This document shows, piece by piece, positions 55,901-63,989 of a DNA stretch of 64,000 bases. The translations under genes were made by a program, and so were the position numbers. The first letter of the stretch is position 1. Each line of letters opens with the position of its first letter. The DNA comes from Colwellia sp. 12G3 (GTDB lineage Bacteria; Pseudomonadota; Gammaproteobacteria; Enterobacterales; Alteromonadaceae), in the NCBI RefSeq assembly GCF_002836775.1, contig NZ_PJAQ01000065.1:217599-281598 (forward strand). Direction: 5' to 3'. The notes under the pieces were generated by a model. The model was not told where the DNA came from, did no database searches, and saw nothing but the letters and a program-made list of their open reading frames with translations.

Positions 55901-56830
55901 ATGACACTTTTTTTCATTATATTAATTAAAATATTCCCACTGTATATAAACGTAATGTTAGGTTTTTTATCTTCAAAATTTTTACATGTTCAAAGAGAAT
56001 CAATAGCCGCTTTGCTGATTTATATTTTGGGTCCTATTGTGGTTTTTTCAGCAGCCATCACTGTAAAAATTGATTTTGCAGTTGCAATTTTACCGATATT
56101 TTTGTATGTATTTTGTTCGATTTTAGCTTTTGCTTCACTTTTTATTTGGAGAAAATCCTGGGATAATCCCACGGGAAATATTTTAGCCTTCAGTGCAGGA
56201 ACAGGAAACACAGGATATTTTGGTATTCCCTTGGCAATTATATTGTTTCCACCCAGCTTGGCAGACATTTATATTTTTGTCGTTATGGCATCTCTTTTAT
56301 ATGAAAGTAGCACAGGTTTTTATGTCACTGCAAAGGGAAATTTTAGCGTGAAACAATCGCTAAAAAAAATATCTAGACTACCAATACTTTATGCGTTTAT
56401 CTTAGGAATTACTTGTAATTTGGCAGGCTTGAAAATACCAGAAGAAATCAGTGCTTATACTGCGCAGTTCAAAGGTGCATACGGAATACTGGGAATGATG
56501 ATGTTGGGCATGGGACTATTGGGTTTAAAAAGCAATCCGGATAACTTTGATAAAAAATTCATAAGCATCACATTCATCATCAAATTTGTCTTTTGGCCAC
56601 TTGCGATGTTGGGATTTATTTATGTCGATAAAACATATTTGCACTTTTTAAATGAAGATTTATACAAAGTACTTTTTTTATTCTCTATTGTACCACTGGC
56701 GGGCAATACGGTTACTTTGGCTGTATTACTTAATGCCAAACCTGAAAAAGCCAGTTTAGCCGTATTTTTGTCTACCGTGGTTTCTATAATCTTCATTCCG
56801 CTAGCTATCTATTTATACGGCGGTTTTTGA
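55901..56830 (+). CDS. AEC family transporter (auxin efflux carrier type)
   Basis: A 309-residue carrier of ten helices in two halves. Typical motifs: NVMLGFLSSKFLHV at the first helix, FSAGTGNTGYFGIPLAIILF (the conserved N-x-G-x-x-G site) and the second-half counterpart FSIVPLAGNTVTLAVLLNAKPEKAS. Known bacterial members carry malate, malonate or other carboxylates, or amino acids. Direction and substrate are not visible. AGGA lies eight bases before ATG 55901. Single gene. Confidence 0.87.
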   Translation: MTLFFIILIKIFPLYINVMLGFLSSKFLHVQRESIAALLIYILGPIVVFSAAITVKIDFAVAILPIFLYVFCSILAFASLFIWRKSWDNPTGNILAFSAGTGNTGYFGIPLAIILFPPSLADIYIFVVMASLLYESSTGFYVTAKGNFSVKQSLKKISRLPILYAFILGITCNLAGLKIPEEISAYTAQFKGAYGILGMMMLGMGLLGLKSNPDNFDKKFISITFIIKFVFWPLAMLGFIYVDKTYLHFLNEDLYKVLFLFSIVPLAGNTVTLAVLLNAKPEKASLAVFLSTVVSIIFIPLAIYLYGGF

Positions 56831-57316
56831 GTTGGACACAATATCAAGATACTTTTAATTTGGAGTAAAAAAATAATATATTACTTTATAATCCTTTGGG
56901 TCTTCCAGAAATGAGAACGCCAATAAGGGTTATCCAATCTTGAAATAATCAACAGCGGAAGATAAAAATTGGATATATCATTAAAAATAGTAATGACCAG
57001 CTTCATGATTAAAGCAAACACTCGAAGGCGCTATAGAAGTATGAATTTCATGTCAGCTGTATGGCATTAAAGTTGACCTTCACATTCGAGGAAGGTTAAC
57101 GTCAGGAATGCGCACTTTGTTCGTATTTCGCGCTAGCTAACAAAAATCCAAGTTAAGTGATTATGGTAATCGTCACTATTGCCACAAAACGTTTCTAATT
57201 TTTATGTCAATTATCACCAATATTATGCTTGTGTATTACCTATTTTTTGATATTTAGCTCTACCTGTTGAGTACATGCGATTATAATGGCGACTTTTTCA
57301 ATACGAGTAGTATCAG
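56831..57316. other. intergenic region without recognised feature
   Basis: No ORF, MITE or hairpin that could be supported. Composition is AT-rich like the neighbours. Confidence 0.35.
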
Positions 57317-57952
57317 ATGTCTAAAATATTTATTATTGGCTTGCCTAGAACGGGCACTACCAGTATTAGTGTTGCACTATTAGAACTAGGCTTAGCTGTA
57401 GCTCATACTGCGTTTACCAAGCGTACGTTTGAAGTAGCTGATGCGATATCTGATTCCCCCTGTTTTAGCGATTATCAACAGTTAGATGGTTTATTTCCCA
57501 AGGCTAAATTTATCTACTTAACAAGGGACATGGATAAATGGCTCCCTTCGATTACCATGTTACTTGAAAAAATGGCGCCTCATTTAGCACTGAAAACCGG
57601 GCGATTCAATCCCATTTTAAAACGCAGTTTTCATGATACATTCTCTGTCGAATTACCTTTAAACCATCATGAATTAAGCGATTGCTATCAGCGTCATCAG
57701 CAAAGGGTTTATTCGTATTTTGAAGGGAGAGATAACTTATTGACGATAGATATAAGTGAGCAAGGTAGTTTACTGAAAATGAAACAGTTTTTAGAAATGG
57801 AAGAGCAAGGAAGTATAGATTTCCCTAAACTTAATGTTGGACGCAATGTAGCTAACTGGAAAGACTATAAACACCCCAATAAAATCAGCTCTAACTTAGC
57901 TGGCGTAGATCATAGAAAATACTTTGATTTTTATTACGAAGCTAGCAAGTAA
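57317..57952 (+). CDS. sulfotransferase family protein
   Basis: A 211-residue P-loop-type sulfotransferase. The 5'-PSB loop for PAPS is IFIIGLPRTGTTSISVALLELG (from residue 4), and the 3'-phosphate region is FIYLTRDMDKWLPS. The rest is helical, ending KYFDFYYEASK. It is shorter than most members (usually 250-300) and of the type often found in marine bacteria, where substrates may be sugars, lipids or proteins. No signal peptide; the acceptor is unknown. Single gene, followed by a REP-like element. Confidence 0.87.
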   Translation: MSKIFIIGLPRTGTTSISVALLELGLAVAHTAFTKRTFEVADAISDSPCFSDYQQLDGLFPKAKFIYLTRDMDKWLPSITMLLEKMAPHLALKTGRFNPILKRSFHDTFSVELPLNHHELSDCYQRHQQRVYSYFEGRDNLLTIDISEQGSLLKMKQFLEMEEQGSIDFPKLNVGRNVANWKDYKHPNKISSNLAGVDHRKYFDFYYEASK

Positions 57953-57974
57953 GACGCTGCTATGTCACAGCGCT

Positions 57975-58085
57975 ATGTGGTTCCAAGGGGCCTTTGGCGT
58001 GGAACGCCCCTTGGGTGTCGTCGCCACTGCGACAACTTATTTAAAGTGTACTTGACCCCATTTATTATGGTTGGCCTGATAAATT
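57975..58085. repeat. REP-like element copy with RAYT flank motif
   Basis: GGTTCCAAGGGGC...GCCCCTTGG is a hairpin; GTGTCGTCGCCACTGCGAC (58014-58032) is the REP core; then AAGTGTACTTGACCCC and TTATTATGGTTGGCCTGATAA (58062-58082). The last string recurs beside the RAYT gene at 63955-63975 as TTATTATGGGTGGCCTGATAA, linking this repeat family to that transposase. Confidence 0.65.
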
Positions 58086-58099
58086 AGGAAAATAGCGTA

Positions 58100-59092
58100 T
58101 TAACGATAAAGCGATAGGATGCTTTTATTCCATTTTGCTTCTTTATCAGGTTTAGCTATTTTTGAAACTCTTTCCCACTCAGCGTCTACTATTGCTTTAG
58201 CTTCCGGTGTATTAATATCAGCTAACGCTTTTAAAGACATTGCCCTGTCTTGCCATATTTTAGCGCTAGTAAATATTTTATTCAGACGAGTTACTTCAGA
58301 TTCGGCGTCTAATAAACCTAATGACGAAATTGCTGCTAATCTCACATAGTCATCTCTGTGGTCTAAGTAATTTATTATATAAGGAATAGCTGATTTATTA
58401 TTACTGAAACCAAGTTGATAAACTTTGAAGTAGCGCGTTGTATCATCTGTTTTATCGTTGTTTATTTCATCGACTAAAGTCTTTATAGCTTGATCAGAGA
58501 TTTTATTATTATCTAATCGTTGTGTGATGCGAGTTGCTAGGTCTTGAACGACTAAGCTGACAGGTTGGTTATAGGTATTTTCAACAATACCATCTTCTGT
58601 AATATACCAAATAGGTACTTTTGCACGTTTAACAAAACTTACAATGCGTTGCTTTTCGCCATTTACCCATAAATCACCAGCAAACTGTGTCAGAGTAATT
58701 AAAGGGGTAAAACCGTTTGTACGATGATTGATAATTTTAAAGTTAACCACATCAAGTTTAAAGTTTTCTTGGCCTTCAGAGGTAAATTTAACATCAGAGC
58801 CACGGTTTACTAACTCTGCAGCTAACGCTGTTTTTAACTCTTCAACTTCATTGATGTTTTTACCGTCAATTAAGATATTAAATTTTAGTGTACCTTCGCT
58901 GAATTTAGACTCTTTTGCTCGTTTATCTAGCACAGAAATTGAATGAGATTCACTCGATTTATTTTCATACTTTAAGTCTGATACTTCTGGTCTAGCTATT
59001 TCCATATTAAATGTAGGAGCAGCACAACTAGCAAGCATGGTAGCTGCTAAAGAGGCTAAGATAATTGTTCTTATTGTTTTACTCAGGTTCAT
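58100..59092 (-). CDS. lipoprotein with HEAT-type repeats
   Basis: About 330 residues. Lipobox LASC (signal TIILASLAATMLASC). The middle part (about 60-215) is a beta/alpha domain (KFNILIDGKNINEVEELKTALAAELVNRG, GFTPLITLTQFAGDLWVNG), and about 230-320 holds two or three HEAT-like repeats (KSAIPYIINYLDHRDDYVRLAAISSLGLL, WQDRAMSLKALADI). No named family recognised; it is probably a periplasm-facing scaffold. Two adjacent ATGs are possible (59095/59092). Confidence 0.7.
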   Translation of the reverse strand: MNLSKTIRTIILASLAATMLASCAAPTFNMEIARPEVSDLKYENKSSESHSISVLDKRAKESKFSEGTLKFNILIDGKNINEVEELKTALAAELVNRGSDVKFTSEGQENFKLDVVNFKIINHRTNGFTPLITLTQFAGDLWVNGEKQRIVSFVKRAKVPIWYITEDGIVENTYNQPVSLVVQDLATRITQRLDNNKISDQAIKTLVDEINNDKTDDTTRYFKVYQLGFSNNKSAIPYIINYLDHRDDYVRLAAISSLGLLDAESEVTRLNKIFTSAKIWQDRAMSLKALADINTPEAKAIVDAEWERVSKIAKPDKEAKWNKSILSLYR

Positions 59093-59095
59093 CAT

Positions 59096-59603
59096 TTATT
59101 CCTTTATGATTTTTATATTTTAAATTATTTTAGATTTTAATCAGTCTCTAAGTGGAAACTTAAAGCTTTGTTCAAATAAAATAACCGGAAGATAATACAT
59201 AAACGACAATATATAACCAAGGTATTGTTTTAACTAATTTATAAAACGGAATAGCATCAAGTTTTTATGGGGTTACATTTCATTACTGGACGTCATTTTT
59301 GACATAACTGCAAAAATGCCACTTTCTCTATTTTTTTTTACAACGTTGAGTGACTGTCCTCGTTAATTCATTACAAAATTGAGATTTATGCACTGAGATG
59401 GGATTGGAAGATTTTGGATGCTCTGTTTTATCAAACTATTAGTAGAGCTTTTTACTCGTTATAAATGACACAAGATCAACAAACTCCAGTCTGCTTGAAC
59501 AAACGCTGAAACGAATGAAAGTGTTCACGTATGTTCATCATGGATGATGAACAAAGCGATGTAGGATCATGACGGTACAGGATGTACCTTATTAGACAAT
59601 GCA
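59096..59603. other. region between the HEAT-repeat gene and the integron array's left end
   Basis: Includes a perfect hairpin GTTCATCAT-GG-ATGATGAAC (59533-59552) and CTGCTTGAACAAACGCT...GTACCTTATTAGACAATGCAG (59498-59604), related to a stretch at 46970-47027. The latter runs into the truncated attC, so it is probably the border of an insertion that cut the array. No gene. Confidence 0.45.
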
Positions 59604-59651
59604 GGAGCAAAAACCAACTTTTTTTTGTCCTGCTTTATTGCCTTGTTAGTT
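59604..59651 (-). other. truncated integron attC site (distal end of the array)
   Basis: On the minus strand the site begins with core AACTAACAAG, then AGGACAAAA and AGTTGGTTTTTGCTCCTG, exactly like the first half of the complete sites to the right. The second half is missing where sequence shared with 47 kb begins. This marks the distal end of the cassette array. Confidence 0.75.
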
Positions 59652-59657
59652 TTGCCT

Positions 59658-59930
59658 TTACTCAGATGTTGTTGGATCAATGATGTTCCTAACTTCCGAG
59701 ATAGAGTTAGCAGGAAAACCGCCCATATCTGCATGTTTTTGAACAGATGCTTTATCTGGTGCAATATATACACAATAGATTTTATTATCTGTAACATAAC
59801 TATGAACCCATTGAACCTTCGGCCCAAGTTCTTCTAAAACACTACATGATTTCTGTGAAATTCCTTTTAAGTCATCTGATGATAACTTACCCGCACCTTC
59901 AATTTCTCTTTCTATTACATATTTTGGCAT
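59658..59930 (-). CDS. DUF4242 (nickel-binding-like) protein, integron cassette gene
   Basis: A 90-residue small ferredoxin-like protein: MPKYVIEREIEGAGKLSSDDLKGISQKSC, WVHSYVTDNKIYCVYIAPDKASVQKHADMGGFPANSI. This matches the DUF4242/SCO4226-type fold, known to bind nickel in one member. The frame runs to 60056, but ATG 59930 is chosen because AAGGAGATTA lies eight bases upstream and the longer version would run into the attC site. It is the only gene in its cassette, oriented with the array (minus strand). Confidence 0.82.
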   Translation of the reverse strand: MPKYVIEREIEGAGKLSSDDLKGISQKSCSVLEELGPKVQWVHSYVTDNKIYCVYIAPDKASVQKHADMGGFPANSISEVRNIIDPTTSE

Positions 59931-59989
59931 TATTAATCTCCTTCTACTTATAGAGATATAACTATAGTTGAAGGCGATATTTATAGGCA

Positions 59990-60089
59990 AACTAACGCCC
60001 CAATAAGGGGCTAAGTAATAGTTGGTTAAAATAAGCGACGCAGGAGCAAAAACCAACTGTTATTTGTCCTTTTGAGTGACTTGTTAAGT
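59990..60089 (-). other. integron attC recombination site (100 bp)
   Basis: Reads on the minus strand from core R'' ACTTAAC (60083-60089) to R' GTTAGTT (59990-59996). Internal arms AGGACAAATAACAGTTGGTT and AACCAACTATTACTT pair, and GCCCC...GGGGC forms the small terminal hairpin. Its R' core is the exact complement of the AACTAAC that starts the truncated site at 59651, as expected for the two ends of one cassette. Confidence 0.88.
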
Positions 60090-60143
60090 TTCGTTGTTTA
60101 TACTAGCCTTAATTAAAGACCACTTTAACGTACTGAGTAAAGC

Positions 60144-60392
60144 ATGACAACTAGAATATTAACTGAAGCAGCTGCAAGTATTAGTGAGCTTAAAGCAAAC
60201 CCTATGAAGGTCGCATTGAGTGCTCACGGAGAAGCTATTGCTATATTGAATAGAAATGAACCTGCATTTTATTGCATACCAGCAGAGACTTATGAGTTCA
60301 TGATGGATCATATTGAAGATTTAGAGTTACTTGCAATTGTTGCACAACGCAAAAACGAAGCAAGTATAAAGGTTAGCTTAAATGACCTATGA
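60144..60392 (+). CDS. Phd/YefM-type antitoxin (StbD-like)
   Basis: An 82-residue antitoxin. The N-terminal DNA-binding part is TEAAASISELKANPMKVALSAHGEAIAILNRNEPAFYCIPAETYEFMMDHIEDLE, a standard Phd/YefM core, and the C-terminal tail neutralises the toxin. It overlaps the toxin gene by 11 bases, so expression is coupled. The pair is reversed relative to the other cassette genes, which fits the rule that toxin-antitoxin cassettes carry their own promoter. Confidence 0.88.
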   Translation: MTTRILTEAAASISELKANPMKVALSAHGEAIAILNRNEPAFYCIPAETYEFMMDHIEDLELLAIVAQRKNEASIKVSLNDL

Positions 60393-60669
60393 TTTAGAAT
60401 TTAAAAAGTCTGCACTTAAAGAGTGGAAAAAGTTAGGTGCGACAATTCAATCACAGTTTAAGAAAAAATTAACCGATGTTTTAAGCAACCCACATATTGA
60501 AAGCGCTAAGCTATCTGGCGGTAACGAATTATATAAAATAAAACTTAGGCAAGCGGGTTATCGGTTAGTTTACGAAGTAAATGATAGTGTAGTTACGGTC
60601 ACCGTGATCTCGGTTGGAAAACGCGATAAAGGAAAAGTATATAAGGCGGCAATGGATCGCATCAACTAG
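60382..60669 (+). CDS. RelE/ParE-family toxin (StbE-like)
   Basis: A 95-residue RelE-fold toxin: YDLEFKKSALKEWKKLGATIQSQFKKKL, SGGNELYKIKLRQAGYRLVYEVND and VTVISVGKRDKGKVYKAA. RelE relatives cleave mRNA in the ribosome; the typical basic and aromatic residues (Arg in QAGYRL, Lys/Arg in GKRDKGKVY) are present. Its stop is five bases before the attC core at 60674. Such pairs are thought to stabilise large cassette arrays by punishing their loss. Confidence 0.9.
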   Translation: MTYDLEFKKSALKEWKKLGATIQSQFKKKLTDVLSNPHIESAKLSGGNELYKIKLRQAGYRLVYEVNDSVVTVTVISVGKRDKGKVYKAAMDRIN

Positions 60670-60673
60670 AGAA

Positions 60674-60776
60674 ACTTAACGCCGTTTTAATCGGCAAATT
60701 GCAGTTGGCTAAAAATAAGTGAGGCACGAACAAAAAGCCAACTGTAATTTGTCCGACTTGAAAACCCTTGTTAGGT
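60674..60776 (-). other. integron attC recombination site (103 bp)
   Basis: Minus strand: R'' ACCTAAC (60770-60776), arm GGACAAATTACAGTTGGCT, arm AGCCAACTGCAATTTG, small hairpin GCCG...CGGC and R' GTTAAGT (60674-60680). R' is the exact complement of the R'' (ACTTAAC) of the site at 60083-60089, closing the toxin-antitoxin cassette. Confidence 0.9.
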
Positions 60777-60783
60777 GCAAAAT

Positions 60784-61164
60784 TTAATATTGCCCTTTTA
60801 ACCACCTTTTTGCTGTAAGCTTTTCAAGCTTTCTTCTGTATTTCTTAGGTGAAAACTCTTCAGTATTTCCCTTCATAACATCAAAAATATCTTCGGTGAT
60901 TATTGCTCCAATTGCATGAATGGCATCATGCCGCTTCAGTCCTTGCCTTGTAAGCTTTGCAATAGTTTCAGGTATTAAATCAACCTCCATAGCTAATTGA
61001 TTCTCAACTATCACATGTATTGATGAATGTAGTTGTAAACCATCTTCGGTTAATTCAAGATCTAATCTTGAGTGGAAATCATGAACCAAGTCAATTCGAG
61101 TATCTTCATCTAATGCTAACCAGCTTTCGGAGTCTACTGCTTTATTGGGATTATATGTATCCAT
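60784..61164 (-). CDS. hypothetical protein, integron cassette gene
   Basis: Not recognised. A 126-residue soluble, mostly helical protein with an acidic first half (DEDTRIDLVHDFHSRLDLELTEDG) and a basic tail (KKYRRKLEKLTAKRWLKG). RHDAIHAIGAIITEDIF in the second half looks like a conserved His-containing helix. The open frame reaches 61218, but those extra residues would be encoded by the attC site, so ATG 61164 is chosen. Oriented with the array. Unknown genes like this are normal in chromosomal integrons. Confidence 0.65.
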   Translation of the reverse strand: MDTYNPNKAVDSESWLALDEDTRIDLVHDFHSRLDLELTEDGLQLHSSIHVIVENQLAMEVDLIPETIAKLTRQGLKRHDAIHAIGAIITEDIFDVMKGNTEEFSPKKYRRKLEKLTAKRWLKGQY

Positions 61165-61194
61165 TGTTGCCTCGAATGCATGAGTTGACTTTGC

Positions 61195-61295
61195 ACCTAA
61201 CGATCTAATAATGGGCAAAAAATTGTTGGCTAAAATTGTGTAGCGAAGCGAAACGTAGCCAACTGTTACGTGTCCTGTTGATTTACTTGTTATAT
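61195..61295 (-). other. integron attC recombination site (101 bp)
   Basis: Minus strand: R'' ATATAAC (61289-61295), arm AGGACACGTAACAGTTGGCT, arm AGCCAACAATTTTTTG and R' GTTAGGT (61195-61201). The final small hairpin is imperfect (GCCC...GATC). R' complements the ACCTAAC of the site at 60770-60776, closing the cassette with the unknown gene. Confidence 0.88.
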
Positions 61296-61296
61296 T

Positions 61297-61587
61297 TTAG
61301 CAACTTAATTGATATTCTGACCAGTATAAAGTATTGCCTATTAGAACTACACTACCCGATACAATAAAGCTTAGAGGACCTATAAGTGCCAATGCAACAA
61401 CACATCCTCCAAAGTCGCCATCATCACACATTTCCATGTCTTCCATTTCGGTCACTTTCAAAGTTAACTTGTTAGTGAAAGGTTCCCGTTTACAATAAGG
61501 CTGTTTAGTTGCTATTGATGGTTGATATGCACAACCTGTAATACATAAAGAAATTAAAGAACCAATTAATACTTGTTTGAAACTCAT
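61297..61587 (-). CDS. small lipoprotein, integron cassette gene
   Basis: About 96 residues from ATG 61587 (MSFKQVLIG); ATG 61602 would add five. Lipoprotein signal with lipobox ITGC, followed by AYQPSIATKQPYCKREPF, then a hydrophobic segment ALALIGPLSFIVSGSVVLIG and SEYQLSC at the end. The layout (lipid anchor, short loop, one hydrophobic stretch) recalls the YceK/YidQ family, but identity is low. Its stop codon directly touches the attC core, a typical cassette arrangement. Confidence 0.65.
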   Translation of the reverse strand: MSFKQVLIGSLISLCITGCAYQPSIATKQPYCKREPFTNKLTLKVTEMEDMEMCDDGDFGGCVVALALIGPLSFIVSGSVVLIGNTLYWSEYQLSC

Positions 61588-61607
61588 ACAATCAACATCC
61601 ATGTAAA

Positions 61608-61707
61608 ATATAACGCCCGTTTAATGGGCAAATAATAGTTGGTTAAAATTAGCGACGAAGGAGCAAAAGCCAACTGTTTTTTGTCCTTGTTTAACAGCTT
61701 GTTAGGC
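61608..61707 (-). other. integron attC recombination site (100 bp)
   Basis: Minus strand: R'' GCCTAAC (61701-61707), arm AGGACAAAAAACAGTTGGCT, arm AACCAACTATTATTTG, hairpin GCCC...GGGC and R' GTTATAT (61608-61614). R' complements the ATATAAC of 61289-61295, closing the lipoprotein cassette. GCCTAACAA at the start and GGGCGTT at the end are classical attC ends. Confidence 0.92.
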
Positions 61708-61737
61708 ATTTTTACAATGTTCTCAACTCTGATGGAA

Positions 61738-62607
61738 CTAGTGCAATTTTTTTTTTGAAAAATCCAATTCGACAATAAACTTATTAAAGAAATCACTGCC
61801 CAACAAGCCATCTTTTGTGAACCTTGGATCTATTGGGTAGAGTAATATATTGGTCACAAAGTTATAGCCAGCGATATTTACCTTAGAAGTAAATAATTCA
61901 CACTTTACATCAGGCCCTAAGTTGAAAGCACAATCAGTTAACGGCTCTTTAACATTTACCTTATTAACCGAGAATATTGAGCTTGTTGCCCCAGTATCCA
62001 GAACCATCTGATAGTTAGCAATAGGGCTACTCATTTGGATAGTAATACCTTCATCACTTAGCACATAAGGTTTAAACTTATGATTATTTTTAGATGCAAC
62101 AGTGCCCGTTTTATTACTTATTATTAGTTTTTTATTAGCGTAATTAATAACAATTGTTTTATCTGCGAAAAAACCCTGACCTACAACTATTTGTTGGTTA
62201 TCTTCCATACCTTCGGGCTTATCACCAATAGACGTTGCCCAAGGATTTAGCTCATATCCTGTTATATTTTCGAATGTCATACACTCAATTGCTAGCATTG
62301 GAATAATAAACTCTTTAGCTGAAAAAATTTCACCTGAAATATTAGTACTTTTAGAGGTTTCACCGGTGAATTTTACACCTGAGATGCTGGTAACATCTGA
62401 AATTGGTAAATGTATGCCTGCTGTTGAACCGAGATCAAGTAATACAAAATTACTCTGGCCATTGATTATTAGCTCAATTGTAGGTAATCCGTACTGATCA
62501 AAGGCAATTGGTACTTCTATGCTGTTACACTTATTTTCGTGAGAAAATACGTTTGTTGAAAAAAGTAATCCCGAAAAAAATAATAGTACAAACTTCCAAA
62601 ATGTCAT
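61738..62607 (-). CDS. exported retropepsin-like aspartic protease, integron cassette gene
   Basis: A 289-residue protein with signal peptide (FWKFVLLFFSGLLFSTNVFS). Two lobes of the retropepsin-like fold are present. The first keeps only a variant motif VLLDLGSTAGIHLP (DLGS for DTGA); the second has the intact active-site motif YQMVLDTGATSSIF. GLLGSDFFNKFIVELDF is the usual final strand. It may be a protease or a non-catalytic relative. ATG 62607 with GGAAATTAAA upstream is preferred over 62619/62631. Single gene of its cassette, oriented with the array. Confidence 0.78.
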   Translation of the reverse strand: MTFWKFVLLFFSGLLFSTNVFSHENKCNSIEVPIAFDQYGLPTIELIINGQSNFVLLDLGSTAGIHLPISDVTSISGVKFTGETSKSTNISGEIFSAKEFIIPMLAIECMTFENITGYELNPWATSIGDKPEGMEDNQQIVVGQGFFADKTIVINYANKKLIISNKTGTVASKNNHKFKPYVLSDEGITIQMSSPIANYQMVLDTGATSSIFSVNKVNVKEPLTDCAFNLGPDVKCELFTSKVNIAGYNFVTNILLYPIDPRFTKDGLLGSDFFNKFIVELDFSKKKLH

Positions 62608-62641
62608 TTTAATTTCCATAGTGTGATACACGGTGATGAAT

Positions 62642-62702
62642 GCCTAACGCTTATATTAAACGGCAAAGTAACATTGGCTATAATCGCGAAGCTATTTTAA
62701 CT
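62642..62702 (-). other. half attC site interrupted by the RAYT region
   Basis: Only the second half is present: AGCCAATGTTACTTTGCCG, then GCGTTAGGC (R' core GTTAGGC at 62642-62648, the complement of GCCTAAC at 61701-61707, so it closes the aspartic protease cassette). The first half (R'' core and the AGGACAAA arm) is replaced from about 62703 by sequence that is the inverted copy of the other RAYT flank. Confidence 0.7.
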
Positions 62703-62911
62703 ATGCCACCCATGATAAGTTCAGGCAATAACGGCGCGCTGAAACTTGCATTATTTGTTGTATCCTCATCGAATAAAAAGGTATTTTTCAAATCCCCATA
62801 CATCTACAAAAAACTAACAGTAAATATGGTAAAAATAATCGGATTTCAAATACACTCCCCCCATCACTACAGTAGCAACTTGTTTATACAAATTAAGATT
62901 AATAAGTTGGG
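62703..62911. other. left flank of the RAYT region
   Basis: TATGCCACCCATGATAA at 62703-62719 is an inverted copy of TTATTATGGGTGGC at 63955-63968. The rest, to the RAYT stop codon, has no recognised gene. A weak R''-like GTTGTAT lies at 62757-62763. Confidence 0.45.
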
Positions 62912-63892
62912 CTATGCGCTATTTAAGCAGGCATGCGCATTGGCTATACCATGAGCTCGCTGCAAACCCACATGTTCACTAAATTCACATAAGTGCTCAG
63001 CGGTGCCAACAGCGCCAGTAAAGATACCTTCAAAATCAGTGGTGAGTTTTAACCAGCTTTCATCGCTAATGTGCAGCCTTGCTAAGATGCTTTCTGCTTT
63101 AGCGCTAATAGCGCCACGTTTATCCTCACGGAGGATCCGTCCTGTTTCATCAACGAGGGTTAAATAGTCTTTTAAGCTAAAGCTGATACCTAATTTTTTG
63201 TGTTGACGTTCATTGCCGGTAAAAGCTAATAGCGATTGTGGCTGTGTACCTTTTATCGCGGCCTTGATACGTAATTGAATACTAGTGAAATCTGACTGCT
63301 CTGGTGTATCAGCAACCCTTGCTCGTACAGGGTTTAAATCAACATAAGCCATACACGATAATAAAGCACCTTCATCAAGCAGTGCTTGAGATTTAAATCT
63401 CCCTTCCCAAAAATGACCGGTACATTTATCTTCTTTGTTGGCTTGTCGCGCTATTGGCTCATTCAGTGAACGCATAAACCAACTGATATCGGTTAGTCGT
63501 TTTTTATAAATATCTGCTGAGCTTTCAACCATGGCTAATTGAAACTTATCAAGGGGTTGTTTGTTATGATATTGCCGGGTGAGATAGGTGCCTTTGAACA
63601 ACTGATGCCAACGCTTAAGTACTTCATCAGTAGACCAATTTTTTACTTGTTCACTGTCAACATGCAGCACCAGGTGTAAGTGATTATGCATCACCGCATG
63701 GGCGCAAATATCAATAGAAAACACTCGAGCTAATTGAAAAATACGCTTTTCAATCCATGCACGTCTATGTTCAAAGCTGACACCTGTTTCTTTATCTACC
63801 CCACACAAAAACGCCTTTCGTACCGTGCGACTGCAAATGTGATAATAAGGAGTGTCGAGTAAACTAATTTGCTGTGAACGAGGTTTAGGCAT
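62912..63892 (-). CDS. REP-associated tyrosine transposase-like protein (RAYT, Y1_Tnp)
   Basis: A 326-residue Y1 transposase. The HUH motif is in AHAVMHNHLHLVLHV, and the catalytic Tyr is probably that of SCMAYVDLNPVRARVA. MPKPRSQQISLLDTPYYHICSRTVRKAFLCG is the typical start, and the GHFWEGRFKSQALLDEGALL region is standard. The protein is longer than most IS200-like enzymes because of a C-terminal extension of about 110 residues. Such genes are domesticated and move REP palindromes. A 41-bp near-palindrome lies directly upstream, and the gene is bordered by inverted copies of TTATYATGGGTGGC. Confidence 0.85.
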   Translation of the reverse strand: MPKPRSQQISLLDTPYYHICSRTVRKAFLCGVDKETGVSFEHRRAWIEKRIFQLARVFSIDICAHAVMHNHLHLVLHVDSEQVKNWSTDEVLKRWHQLFKGTYLTRQYHNKQPLDKFQLAMVESSADIYKKRLTDISWFMRSLNEPIARQANKEDKCTGHFWEGRFKSQALLDEGALLSCMAYVDLNPVRARVADTPEQSDFTSIQLRIKAAIKGTQPQSLLAFTGNERQHKKLGISFSLKDYLTLVDETGRILREDKRGAISAKAESILARLHISDESWLKLTTDFEGIFTGAVGTAEHLCEFSEHVGLQRAHGIANAHACLNSA

Positions 63893-63895
63893 AAG

Positions 63896-63936
63896 AATAA
63901 CCGCACTTAACTATGATAAATTAAGTGTAGGTTATT
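63896..63936. repeat. REP-like palindrome upstream of the RAYT gene
   Basis: AATAACCGCACTTAA and TTAAGTGTAGGTTATT pair over about 14 of 15 positions with one bulge and a 10-nt loop. RAYT genes are normally flanked by the palindromes they recognise, so this is the probable substrate. Confidence 0.6.
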
Positions 63937-63989
63937 GACGTAAATATGGGGAAGTTATTATGGGTGGCCTGATAATTTGCGATTAAAAA

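Noticed and set aside
59567..59827. Minus-strand frame of 86 codons at the array's left end
   Set aside because: It overlaps the DUF4242 gene in another frame and runs through the truncated attC.
62640..62954. Plus-strand frame of 104 codons between the protease cassette and the RAYT gene
   Set aside because: It starts inside the attC half site and crosses the RAYT flank and 3' end; no family resemblance or ribosome binding site.
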